From an uncultured Myxococcales bacterium (lineage in GTDB: Bacteria > Myxococcota_A > UBA9042), in NCBI GenBank assembly GCA_903850505.1, contig CAINLT010000497.1, positions 1 to 32,024 of the forward strand: a stretch of DNA of 32,024 bases. The letters run 5' to 3'. Under the pieces are notes generated by a model. The model was not told the origin of the DNA. It ran no database searches and worked only from the letters and a program-made list of their open reading frames with translations. Below, piece after piece: positions 1 through 7,731 of the stretch. The position numbers and the translations under genes are program-made. Numbering within the stretch: position 1 is the first letter of the stretch; every line of letters starts with the position of its first letter.

Positions 1-731
1 TAAATCTCCGGCACTTCCAGTTCAAAAAGCTTCTCAATCAGGCGCGGATCCGTGCGCGACAGCACGATCTGCGGACCGCGCGCATCGCGGCGGATGTCCT
101 TGACGTACGCCTGAACGCGGTCGCCGGCGCGGTAGGATTCGCGGAACATCTGCTCGCGCATCGGCAGCACGGCTTCCGCACGGCCGAGGTCGACGATCAC
201 GTTGCCGCGCTCAAAGCGCCGCGTGATGCCGGTGACGAGCTCGCCCTTTCGGTCTTTGTACTCGTTGAACACAACGTCGCGCTCGGCGTCGCGCACGCGC
301 TGCGTGATGACCTGCTTGGCGGTCGTCGCGGCGATGCGGCCGAACTGCTGGCGCGCGGTCTTGATGTTCAGGATGTCGCCGTACTTGCGATCCTCTTCTT
401 CCGCGCTCAAGCGATCGCGGTCGAGGTAGAAGATCTGGAAGCCCAGTTCGTCGCCGAGCTGCACGTCCGGATCGATGATCTGCGCCGTAGACCAGCCCAG
501 TTCGCGTTCCGTGTTCTCAATCGCGCCGTCATCGACGACGACCATGTACAGCATGAGCTCGACCTGGCCGATCTCCACGTTGTACTGGGCTTCCAACTCG
601 CGGCCGTGACCGAAGATCTTCTTCGCTGCCGACAGAATGCCCTGTTCAAGCGCCTCAACCAGGATAGACCGGTCGATGCTCTTTTCCTTCGACACCTGGT
701 CGATGATTGGATTCAGGTTCGCTGCCAACAT
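1..731 (-). CDS. nusA: Transcription termination/antitermination factor NusA, N-terminal part (3' end outside window)
   Basis: NusA binds RNA polymerase and modulates pausing, termination and antitermination. The visible 243 codons begin [17 protein letters not shown], the usual NusA opening, and cover the polymerase-binding N-terminal domain (about residues 1-125). An S1 domain follows (about 130-205, containing [20 protein letters not shown]). The frame is still open at base 1, so the KH domains lie outside the window. The start ATG at 731 is preceded by a good AAGGAG ribosome-binding site (about 741-746). It lies 27 bp downstream of rimP on the same strand, the classical rimP-nusA arrangement. 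The call is secure; only the 3' end is missing. Confidence 0.96.
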   Translation of the reverse strand, partial: MLAANLNPIIDQVSKEKSIDRSILVEALEQGILSAAKKIFGHGRELEAQYNVEIGQVELMLYMVVVDDGAIENTERELGWSTAQIIDPDVQLGDELGFQIFYLDRDRLSAEEEDRKYGDILNIKTARQQFGRIAATTAKQVITQRVRDAERDVVFNEYKDRKGELVTGITRRFERGNVIVDLGRAEAVLPMREQMFRESYRAGDRVQAYVKDIRRDARGPQIVLSRTDPRLIEKLFELEVPEI

Positions 732-758
732 AGGGTCACTCCTTCAAAAGTACGCAAT

Positions 759-1436
759 TCAGTCGACCGTCCCGTCGTCCTGAAGGTCAGCGTCATCCTC
801 AAGCTCTTCGCCATCCAAGTCGGTCGCATCGACCGTCTCGGACTCGCCCAACAGGGCGCTCTCCGCTTTCAGCTTTTCGCCCAACGCCAGCCACTCGGCG
901 AACGTCGGTGCCAGATTGGCCTGGGCGATGTCGCTCAGGCTCACGATCTTCAGCGGCTTCTTCTTGCCCAGGTTGAGCGTCAGTTCGCCGTTCTCGCAGC
1001 TTTGCAGCACGCCGATTACGGATTCCTGCACGCCTTCGCGGCGCACAATCACCTTGGCCGTCATGCCGAGGAAGCGCTGGAAATCCGCCTCATGGCGCAG
1101 AACGCGATCCATGCCGGGGCTCGACACTTCCAGCTCGTAGGCGCCGTCAATCGTCAGATCGGCGTTGCCCGCGGCTTCAAACGCGTCCAGTTCGGTGCTC
1201 AGGAGCCGCGACACACGACGGCAATCATTGAGCTTCACGGCGCCCTGGCCGGGCTGGCGATCGACCCGCACATCCAAGCGCATCGCGCCGCGGCTGCCGA
1301 GAAGGCGCAGTTGCAGCAGTTCGAGGCCCAATTCCGTGACACGCGGGGCGAAATACGCCGTCAAACGCGTCGCCAGCGCGTCGCGCTTGGGGTTGGCCGT
1401 CGTTTTGCTGTCTGAAGTCGCCATGACTTGCATCAT
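759..1436 (-). CDS. rimP: Ribosome maturation factor RimP
   Basis: RimP assists maturation of the 30S subunit in the cytoplasm. The family signature YELEVSSPGMDRVLR (around residues 100-115) is present, followed by the C-terminal SH3-like part (KVIVRREGVQESVIGVL...). At 225 aa it is longer than the usual 150-170 aa because of an acidic tail after about residue 185, rich in Asp/Glu (GEELEDDADLQDDG). Two starts are possible: ATG at 1436 (MMQVMATS) or ATG at 1424 (MATS). Neither has a clear Shine-Dalgarno sequence, so the start is uncertain by four residues. nusA follows 27 bp downstream, supporting a shared transcript. Confidence 0.93.
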   Translation of the reverse strand: MMQVMATSDSKTTANPKRDALATRLTAYFAPRVTELGLELLQLRLLGSRGAMRLDVRVDRQPGQGAVKLNDCRRVSRLLSTELDAFEAAGNADLTIDGAYELEVSSPGMDRVLRHEADFQRFLGMTAKVIVRREGVQESVIGVLQSCENGELTLNLGKKKPLKIVSLSDIAQANLAPTFAEWLALGEKLKAESALLGESETVDATDLDGEELEDDADLQDDGTVD

Positions 1437-1750
1437 CTAAAAAAGCACCATCGTTTCAGACACTTTGCGCAACACCGGTGTTTGGATGGTCCGCGCCCCG
1501 GCCAGCTTTCAGTCGCCGTTGGGCAACTGACTGCAGACCTGCACCGAGCACAGTCAGTGGCGTGGAGCCAGAGTCCGTCGGAGCAGCCGTGTGTGGGTGC
1601 CTCGGGAAGGTCGAAACCTTCGAGGTCCACGAACACGGAGGGCGCGATGCCAAAAACCGCATCACGCACAGCAGAAGGTCGACCAGACGATCGACTTTCT
1701 GAGGAACCACCGCTGGTGAGCTGAAGAGCTCAGGGAGCGGGCGGTTCCGG
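1437..1750 (-). other. 314-bp gap between tRNA-Cys and rimP, no convincing gene
   Basis: The stretch separates tRNA-Cys from rimP on the same strand. Short open frames exist on both strands, but they use many A/T-ending codons unlike the neighbouring genes and lack ribosome-binding sites. It may be the untranslated leader of a tRNA-Cys-rimP-nusA transcript, or hold the rimP promoter. Apart from a short stem-loop near the tRNA, nothing recognisable was seen. Confidence 0.5.
1717..1732 (-). other. Perfect 6-bp stem-loop just downstream of tRNA-Cys
   Basis: TGAGCT-GAAG-AGCTCA forms a 6-bp stem with a 4-base loop. It starts 19 bases after the tRNA 3' end on the transcribed strand. No T-run follows, so it is not a canonical intrinsic terminator. 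It could be a processing or attenuation element, or chance. Confidence 0.25.
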
Positions 1751-1821
1751 AGGCGGCACCCGGATTCGAACCGGGGATGGAGGATTTGCAGTCCTCTGCC
1801 TTACCACTTGGCCATGCCGCC
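1751..1821 (-). tRNA. tRNA-Cys (anticodon GCA)
   Basis: Read on the minus strand, a full cloverleaf can be drawn. The acceptor stem is GGCGGCA/TGCCGCC, the D-loop region is GCCAAGTGGTAAGGC, and the anticodon arm is GAGGACTGCAAATCCTC with anticodon GCA. The T arm is CCCGGTTCGAATCCGGG. The discriminator base is U73, the known identity base for cysteine tRNAs. The length is 71 nt and the CCA end is not encoded. It lies upstream of rimP-nusA on the same strand. Confidence 0.96.
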
Positions 1822-1884
1822 GCAAGGCGCGTGACAGGATACACGAATGCTGCGCTGGGTCAAGGTGTCGCCGTGACTGTGCTG

Positions 1885-2394
1885 TCACAAACTCGAGGCT
1901 TCGAGTCGCCAGGCGCCGCCCGCATGGGCGTCCCGCCGCAGGGTAATCGGCGGCGGCATCCGCTTCTCGGCGCGCAAAAAAAGCTTGAGCACTTCCGTCT
2001 GGATTCCCGGCGACTCCGGCTGGGCGCGCTCCACGATGAAACTCGCCGGATCGTCCGTCTTGCTCAGGTATTGCCGGTAGCGCTGCTGCAGCGGCCGCCA
2101 CTTGTACGACCGCAATTCCTCGTCCAGCAGCGGCGTGCCGCGCCGATCGGTGTGCACCAAATCGCGAAAAGCCAGGAATGCGGCTTCTTCGTCCAGCGCA
2201 GCGCCGTTGATCGCGACCGCAAAGAGCGCCGTGACCGTCGCCTTGGCCGCCTCCAGCGCATCCTGTGGCGTCTCCGTCACGGCGGGCTTCAGGACCGGAC
2301 GCGGTGCCGCCTGCAGCTGGGTTTCCAGCGACGCCACGCGCGCCCGCAAGTCCGCGATCTCCTGGGCGAGCGACTGGAGCGTCGGTTCCGTCAT
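1885..2394 (-). CDS. Hypothetical protein with N-terminal coiled coil
   Basis: A 169-aa protein of unknown function. Residues 1-30 (MTEPTLQSLAQEIADLRARV...) form a probable short coiled coil. A Pro/Ala linker follows, then a globular part from about residue 45 with AFLAFRDLVHTDRRGTPLLD and Trp/Tyr/Arg-rich helices. That part loosely recalls small NTF2/SnoaL-like folds, but this is only an impression. There is no signal peptide, membrane segment or catalytic motif. It starts 3 bp after the stop of the upstream S41 protease, so the two are almost certainly co-transcribed and probably co-translated. It is therefore likely a partner of the envelope protease, although it looks cytoplasmic. Confidence 0.8.
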   Translation of the reverse strand: MTEPTLQSLAQEIADLRARVASLETQLQAAPRPVLKPAVTETPQDALEAAKATVTALFAVAINGAALDEEAAFLAFRDLVHTDRRGTPLLDEELRSYKWRPLQQRYRQYLSKTDDPASFIVERAQPESPGIQTEVLKLFLRAEKRMPPPITLRRDAHAGGAWRLEASSL

Positions 2395-2397
2395 CCG

Positions 2398-4515
2398 CTA
2401 CTGCGCCAGTCCGAGCTTGCCGAGGCACGTCGCGTAATCGGCGGCCTTCAGCAGCTGGTAATCCGGGTGAATCTGCGGCTTGGGCTCGCGCTTGGCGATC
2501 GCATCCGCCTTGCCAAATTCCTTCACGCACTTGTCCAGCGCCGGGATGCTGTCCGCCCACGGGGATTTCTGCGTGCCCTGCAGCGGCACCAGATGGTTAT
2601 TCAGGTTCTCCTCGCGGAAGCCGACCGGGACTTTGCCGTCGATGTCCGGCGCGGCTTCCACGTCCGGCGTCACGCCCACGACCTGCAGCGTAAAACCGCT
2701 CGGCGCGTAGTACCGCGCGATCGTCAGCTTGATGTAGTAGTCCTGATGGAGCGCCGGCTCAAACAGCGTCTGCACGCTCGCTTTGCCAAAGGTCCGCAGG
2801 CCCACGACAAGGCCGCGCTTATTGTCCTGCAACGCGCTCGCCACGATTTCCGACGCCGACGCCGAGCCATCGCTCACGAGCACCACCAGCGGATAGCCGT
2901 AGTCGCTCGGCGAGGGCGTCGCTTCATGCACTTCCTCCGCCCGGCGGCGGCTCTTGACGCTGACGATCTTCCCCTTGGCGAGGAACAGGTCGGCGATCTT
3001 GATCGCCTTGTCCAACAAACCGCCCGAGTTGTTGCGCAAGTCGAGGATCAGCCCCGTCAGCTTGCCGCCCGGCGCCTGTTTTTCCAGCTTGGTGATCTGG
3101 TCGCGCAGGTCGGTCACGCTCTGCGGAATGAAGCCGTTCATCTTCACGGTCGCGATGCCGTTGTATTCCTTGACCAAGCTGCCGTCGACGTTCTTCACGT
3201 CGATGTGCTCGCGGGTAATCGCGTAGTCCTTGGGCTCCGGATCCGACTCGCGGCTGATCGTCAGCGTCACGACCGTGTTGCGCTTGCCGCGGATCTGCTT
3301 GACGACCTTGGACAGCAGCATGCCGGCGACGTCATTGCCGTCGACCTTGTGAATCACGTCGCCCGCGCGCAGGCCGGCCTTCCACGCGGGGCGGCCTTCC
3401 ATCGGGTTCTCGATAATCGTCAGGTCGTCGCGCTGGGTCAGCACCGCGCCAATGCCTTCAAAGCTGTTGTCCTGCGTGTCCTGCGTCGACTTGTCCCACG
3501 CCCGGCGCGCAATCACGCTCGAATGCGGGTCCAGCGCGTACAGGTAGCCTTGCGCCGCCGCGAGCCACGCGCGGTTCAGGTCCGGCTGCGGCTTGGGGGC
3601 CTCCGGCACATCGGCATCCTTGGCGGCAGCGGGCTTGCCATCGGCCTTCGCGGTCTTGGCTGCTTCTCTTGCGGCCGCAGCTTTGTCCGCCACAACCTTC
3701 TCCGCGGCGGCTTTGGCGGCCTTGGCGGCTTCCTTGCTGAGCTTGGGCGGCGGCGGATTCTTGGCCTGATACGCCTTGATCTCCTTGGTCACATACGCCA
3801 TCACGCAGTCGAATTCCGGCCGATCGAACGCCAGCTTGTCCCACGTCTCGTTGTAGAGGTTCGCGCGCGTCTTGTATTTGTCGCGCAGCGCCAACACTTC
3901 CTCATTGCTCAGGCGGCCTTTCTTGCGCACGGGGCGGTGCGCCTTGAGGTAGTCGTCGTTGGGGAGCGTGTGCAGGACGATGCCCGGCAGCGCCTTGTTG
4001 CTGCACTGGAACGCTGCGGTCGTGCCGTCGAGGCGACCTTCCTCGTCCGGGCTGCCGTGGCGGCCCTGGTAGAAGGATTCCGGCAGCAGTTCAACCGCGG
4101 GCTCCAAAGAAAGCAGCGCGAAATTCGAGGCTTCGATCCACGCGCGCTTGCGATCGCTCGTCGCGTCGATGTAGTAGGTCGACACGTAGTCGAGCACTTC
4201 ATCAAAGTTGTGCACGTCAAACTGGATGCCCTTCCAGTAGTCGGCTTCGTTGTCGCTGTCCTCGTCGTCTTCGTCGTCATCGCCCTTGGCGGCAACGGGC
4301 TTTGCGGTGCCAGCCGCGCCAGCCACCGTCGCGGTGGCTTCCTCCGCGGTGGGATCCAAAGCAGCTTGCGGCGCCGCAGGAGCCGCGGGCTTGGCCTTGG
4401 CCGTCTTGGCAGCGGCGACGGGCGCCGGTTTGCAGGCCACGGCCATGAGCGCGAGGATCGTCAGCAGAAGCCAACGCAACCGCAGATGAGACGCGTTCTC
4501 GTGCAGATCGTTCAT
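2398..4515 (-). CDS. C-terminal processing protease, S41/PDZ family, predicted lipoprotein
   Basis: A tail-specific serine protease of the CtpA/Prc type, expected to cleave envelope proteins near their C-termini. The chosen start MNDLHENASH gives a lipoprotein signal ending LALMAVAC (lipidated Cys28); longer in-frame starts to 4593 would bury it. An Ala/Lys/Pro linker and an acidic run (DDDEDDEDSDNEADYW) follow, then an N-terminal helical domain and a Lys/Ala-rich segment. Next come a PDZ domain (GIGAVLTQRDDLTIIENP...GLRAGDVIHKVDG) and the S41 core. Catalytic Ser553 lies in DGSASASEI and Lys578 in TFGKASVQ, with the 25-residue spacing seen in Prc. At 705 aa it is larger than typical CtpA (about 400-450) and closer to Prc. 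It follows the NagZ gene and precedes a small hypothetical gene in one minus-strand run. Confidence 0.92.
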   Translation of the reverse strand: MNDLHENASHLRLRWLLLTILALMAVACKPAPVAAAKTAKAKPAAPAAPQAALDPTAEEATATVAGAAGTAKPVAAKGDDDEDDEDSDNEADYWKGIQFDVHNFDEVLDYVSTYYIDATSDRKRAWIEASNFALLSLEPAVELLPESFYQGRHGSPDEEGRLDGTTAAFQCSNKALPGIVLHTLPNDDYLKAHRPVRKKGRLSNEEVLALRDKYKTRANLYNETWDKLAFDRPEFDCVMAYVTKEIKAYQAKNPPPPKLSKEAAKAAKAAAEKVVADKAAAAREAAKTAKADGKPAAAKDADVPEAPKPQPDLNRAWLAAAQGYLYALDPHSSVIARRAWDKSTQDTQDNSFEGIGAVLTQRDDLTIIENPMEGRPAWKAGLRAGDVIHKVDGNDVAGMLLSKVVKQIRGKRNTVVTLTISRESDPEPKDYAITREHIDVKNVDGSLVKEYNGIATVKMNGFIPQSVTDLRDQITKLEKQAPGGKLTGLILDLRNNSGGLLDKAIKIADLFLAKGKIVSVKSRRRAEEVHEATPSPSDYGYPLVVLVSDGSASASEIVASALQDNKRGLVVGLRTFGKASVQTLFEPALHQDYYIKLTIARYYAPSGFTLQVVGVTPDVEAAPDIDGKVPVGFREENLNNHLVPLQGTQKSPWADSIPALDKCVKEFGKADAIAKREPKPQIHPDYQLLKAADYATCLGKLGLAQ

Positions 4516-4602
4516 GGTCACTTTGTTCACCTTTGGCGGCCTGATCGGCTCATCCATGCGTTGCAGACTGCCAGCCGGGGCTACACGGCGCAAGCCAAAT
4601 GG

Positions 4603-5766
4603 CTACAAGCTTGCGAGCGCGGTGCGCAGTTGCGCTGTCGTCGCATCGTTCAACACGGCGGCGATGCCCGCGGCCGTCGGATGCGGCCGCACCAGCCGCG
4701 CGCGCAGCCGACGCACGCGCGCCACACTCGCCAGCGCACGGTCGCGTTGCGCCGCCCCATCCAGTCCCAGCAGCACGTTGGTGGCGCCTTCCAGCGCGGA
4801 TTCCAGCGTGTCCTGCCGCCTGCACACCAGGAAATTGTCGCATCCCGCCTCGATGCCGCGTCGCACGGCCTCTGCGGGTTGCAACACCTGAGCGATGCCG
4901 TGCATTTCCAAATCGTCGCTGACAATCACGCCGTCGAATCCACAGTAGTCGCGCAGCAGCGGGCGCAGGATCTGCGGGCTCACCGTCGCCGGCCACTGCG
5001 CATCCAGGGCGCGGAAGAGGACGTGGGCCGTCATGACCATCGGCAGGCGATCGGCCAGGCGCTGAAACGGCAGCAGTTCCACGTCTTTGAGGCGCTGCAG
5101 GTCGTGGTTGAGGACCGGCAGTTCCAGGTGGCTGTCCGCGTTGGTATCGCCGTGGCCGGGAAAGTGCTTGCCGCAGCCCAACACGCCCTCGGCTTGGAGC
5201 GCGTCCAGCAGCACGCCGGCGAAGTGCGCCACCTGCGCGGGATCGCGCGAGAAGGAGCGATTGCCAATGATCGGGTTCTGCGGATTCGTGTCGACGTCGA
5301 GCACCGGCGTGAAATCGAGGTTGAAGCCGGCGGCCAGGCACTCACGGCCCAGCTGGCGACCGACCGAAGCGACGAGCGCGTCGTCGCCCCGCTCGCCCAA
5401 TTTGCGCATTGGCGGCAGTTCCGTGAACGGCTTGCGCAGGCGCGCGACGAGCCCGCCTTCCTGATCGACAGCTGAGAAGATCGGCGCGGGCAGCCACGGG
5501 CACTGCTCGGACGCCGCGAAGATGGATTCCGTGTGCGCAGCGAGCGCCGCCGTGTCGATCGCGCCGTCAGCGGCAAATTCCAGGTTGCGCTTGAACAGGA
5601 TCACCCCGCCCAGGCCTTCGCGCAGCCACTCGGCGTATTGCGCCGGCAGCGTCGTGCCTTCATAGCCGACGATGAACAGCTCCAGCGCCAAGCGCCGGGC
5701 GTCCTGAGCGTCAAGATTCGCCGACGCGCTCAGAGTCTGCGCGGCACGCAAGGGATCACGCGTCAT
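4603..5766 (-). CDS. nagZ: Beta-N-acetylhexosaminidase, glycoside hydrolase family 3 (NagZ-like)
   Basis: NagZ removes terminal beta-N-acetylglucosamine from muropeptide fragments during cell-wall recycling. The 387-aa protein has the single GH3 TIM-barrel domain. Landmarks are GGVILFKRN near residue 55, SAVDQEGGLVARLR, the Asp/His loop KHFPGHGDTNADSH characteristic of NagZ-type enzymes, and SDDLEMHGI with the catalytic Asp. No signal peptide is evident, consistent with cytoplasmic action. The ATG at 5766 has an AGGA motif 5-6 bases upstream. It starts 27 bp after the FHA/TPR gene and is followed by the S41 protease, giving a small cell-wall/envelope cluster. Confidence 0.93.
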   Translation of the reverse strand: MTRDPLRAAQTLSASANLDAQDARRLALELFIVGYEGTTLPAQYAEWLREGLGGVILFKRNLEFAADGAIDTAALAAHTESIFAASEQCPWLPAPIFSAVDQEGGLVARLRKPFTELPPMRKLGERGDDALVASVGRQLGRECLAAGFNLDFTPVLDVDTNPQNPIIGNRSFSRDPAQVAHFAGVLLDALQAEGVLGCGKHFPGHGDTNADSHLELPVLNHDLQRLKDVELLPFQRLADRLPMVMTAHVLFRALDAQWPATVSPQILRPLLRDYCGFDGVIVSDDLEMHGIAQVLQPAEAVRRGIEAGCDNFLVCRRQDTLESALEGATNVLLGLDGAAQRDRALASVARVRRLRARLVRPHPTAAGIAAVLNDATTAQLRTALASL

Positions 5767-5793
5767 GGCTGTCCTGTTTGGGTCAAAATGGCG

Positions 5794-7521
5794 TCAGTTC
5801 GAGCACTTGTCGAGGAGCTGCTGCATGGCGTCGGCATCGCCCGCGGACGGGTTCTTTTCCAGATACGCCTTGGCGTTCTTGGCGCAGCCGGCCTTGTCAT
5901 TGCGGGCCTGGTACAGGAGCGCCAACTGCTTGTGGGCTTTGCCGAATCCCGCTTTCGCAGCCTGCTGGTACAGGCCGATCGCCGCGTCCGTCTTGCCGTC
6001 CATCTGGGCGCTGCGGCCTTCTTCGTACAGGTCCTTGCCCGACTTCGTCGCCGGCGCCGCTTTCACTTCCGGCGGCGGCTCGGGCTTGGGCTCGGGCTTG
6101 GGCTTGGCTTCCGGCTTCGGTTCGGGCTTCGCAACCGCCGTCGGCTCCGGCTTGGCCTTGGCCTCGGGCTTGGCGCCCTTGTGCTTCTCGGACAGACCCG
6201 CCTTGGCCGCGTCGATGATCTTCTCGGCCGTCGCCGCCAGCGGATCGTCCACCGCGAAGTGCGCCTTCGCCTCGGTCGCGTGTTCCAGCGCCGACGCCGG
6301 ATCCTTGGCGAGCAGGGATTCCGCAAGATCCAGCTGCGCCTTCCACTTCTTCTCCGCCTCGAGCTGGCGAAGCCGCAGCGAGATCTGGGCGTTCTTCGTA
6401 TCCGCCGCGCGCAGCACTTGCAGCGCGTCGTCGTAGGCGCCCGTCTTGCGCAGGATTTCGGCCTTGGCCAGCGCGTCGGTTGCCGCGCTTCCCGCCGTCT
6501 CCGGCGCCTTGGGTGCTTCAGCCGTCGCCGCATCGGGCGCTGCCTGATCCGTCCCCGGCGTCGGTTCCGCCGCAGCAGCCGGTTCAGCCGTTGGCGCTTC
6601 GGGCTTCGCGATCGCCGCGGGGGCTGTCGCAGCATCGTCCTTTGCCGCGTCGACGGGCTTCTTGCCGCCGGACAGCGCCACAACTGCGCCCACTGCCAGC
6701 AGGGCCGCCGCCACGCCAACTGCGATCGCCAGAGGCAGCTTGCTGCGTTTCGGTCCGCCCACGTTCTCGATGCCCGGCGTCGCGATGCCAGAAGCCAGGA
6801 ACCGCAGGGTCACGTGGCCCAGCTCAATGCGATCGCCGGACTCCACATCGCATTTCGAATAGGGCTCGCCGTTGACCTTCAGGCCATTGGCGCTGCCGAG
6901 ATCGAGGATCTGCCACGTGCCGTTGCTCATCCGCGTCAGCCGGGCGTGTTCCTTGGAGATCGAGCGGTGATCCAGCACCAGATCGGCGTTTTCGCGGACG
7001 CGGCCCAGCACAATCGGCGTCTTGGAGATGCGCAGCTCCAGGCCGCGCAGGTTCTCACTCTCCACAACGAGCCGGGGCTGCGACGCTTCCGGGATCGCCG
7101 TCGACGGCCCAGCAGCCGGCGCCAAACCTTGCAGATCCGCGAGGTTGATCATCGCGGTCGCGCCATCCACGCCTTTGCTGGCGGTGCGCGCAGGAGCGTC
7201 GTCGCGCAGGGCGGTGTCGCGCTGCTTCTGCCCTTCGCTGTTGATTTCCAGCGTATAGTCGCCAACTTGCAGCAGATCGCCTTCGGCGATCTCGTGCTTC
7301 TCGCGGATCAGCAGCTTGTTGAGCTTGGTGCCCCACGAGGCCTGCACGTTCTCGATCCACACGCGCGAGCCGCTCACCGTCAGCTTCGCGTGGTGGCGCG
7401 AAACGTTGCGATCAGTCAGGCAAATGGCATTGGAATCGTCGCGGCCGATTTCCAGCTCGCCGTCGGCCAAGGGCACGATTGTCGTGCGGCCTTCGCTATC
7501 CTGAATCGATAGTTTGACCAT
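5794..7521 (-). CDS. Double FHA-domain membrane protein with C-terminal TPR-like repeats
   Basis: A 575-aa protein with two forkhead-associated (phosphothreonine-binding) domains. The first spans about residues 1-95 (LEIGRDDSNAI...NVSRHHAKL) and the second about 140-235 (IVLGRVRENADLVL...SISKEHARL...GSANGLKVNG). One transmembrane helix follows (about 260-287), then an Ala/Pro/Glu-rich stretch, a charged helical region, a KPEP-type repeat (about 462-484) and a TPR/Sel1-like C-terminus from about 494. The FHA domains are likely cytoplasmic and the repeats periplasmic. The start MVKLSIQD is chosen because the domain begins at once; in-frame extension to 7905 adds Arg/His-rich sequence of non-coding appearance. 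FHA domains imply Ser/Thr kinase signalling, but no kinase lies in the window. It is first in the run leading to nagZ. Confidence 0.9.
   Translation of the reverse strand: MVKLSIQDSEGRTTIVPLADGELEIGRDDSNAICLTDRNVSRHHAKLTVSGSRVWIENVQASWGTKLNKLLIREKHEIAEGDLLQVGDYTLEINSEGQKQRDTALRDDAPARTASKGVDGATAMINLADLQGLAPAAGPSTAIPEASQPRLVVESENLRGLELRISKTPIVLGRVRENADLVLDHRSISKEHARLTRMSNGTWQILDLGSANGLKVNGEPYSKCDVESGDRIELGHVTLRFLASGIATPGIENVGGPKRSKLPLAIAVGVAAALLAVGAVVALSGGKKPVDAAKDDAATAPAAIAKPEAPTAEPAAAAEPTPGTDQAAPDAATAEAPKAPETAGSAATDALAKAEILRKTGAYDDALQVLRAADTKNAQISLRLRQLEAEKKWKAQLDLAESLLAKDPASALEHATEAKAHFAVDDPLAATAEKIIDAAKAGLSEKHKGAKPEAKAKPEPTAVAKPEPKPEAKPKPEPKPEPPPEVKAAPATKSGKDLYEEGRSAQMDGKTDAAIGLYQQAAKAGFGKAHKQLALLYQARNDKAGCAKNAKAYLEKNPSAGDADAMQQLLDKCSN
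6063..6140 (-). repeat. Low-complexity Lys-Pro-Glu repeat in the FHA protein gene
   Basis: The coding DNA is a degenerate 6-base-type repeat (variants of GGCTTGGGCTCG on the plus strand) encoding alternating KPEP units. Such segments form extended, wall-spanning spacers, here between the transmembrane helix and the TPR-like tail. It is a plausible site of length variation. Confidence 0.6.
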
Positions 7522-7604
7522 CAGCGCTCGAACCCTCAGTCGCAACCGCGACGACCGCACATTGACCCAATGGGCCCTCTTGTGGGTGCGCCGATCCGAC
7601 CCGC

Positions 7605-7632
7605 AATCTAACAGGATGACTTCCAAACGCAA
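7605..7632 (-). promoter_or_regulatory. Candidate promoter for the FHA/TPR gene
   Basis: On the minus strand, a TTGCGT (-35) and TAGATT (-10) are separated by 16 bp. A TG one base before the -10 makes an extended -10. Transcription would begin near 7598, leaving a leader of about 77 bases. This is a motif-based guess in the 210-bp gap between divergent genes. Confidence 0.35.
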
Positions 7633-7731
7633 GCAGACTGCCATTTTGCCACGGAAACGCCACGGCGACGGCTGTGCCCGTAGGCAAGGGGCGCCGAACT
7701 GTGCGACAAAGCACTGCGGAGGACGCGCGTC

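Noticed and set aside
1433..1669. 78-codon Cys-rich frame on the minus strand whose TGA overlaps the first rimP ATG
   Set aside because: The overlap looks like coupling, but there is no ribosome-binding site. The codons (many A/T-ending, AGA, CCA, TGT) are unlike neighbouring genes, so it is more likely leader RNA.
1777..5475. 1232-codon open frame on the plus strand
   Set aside because: It is antisense to the hypothetical, S41 protease and NagZ genes, which have clear domains. Its Arg/His/Gln-rich product is the expected shadow of high-GC codon use.
5533..7512. 659-codon open frame on the plus strand
   Set aside because: It is antisense to the FHA/TPR gene; its RLGLGLGLGF-like repeats come from the reversed Lys-Pro-Glu repeat.
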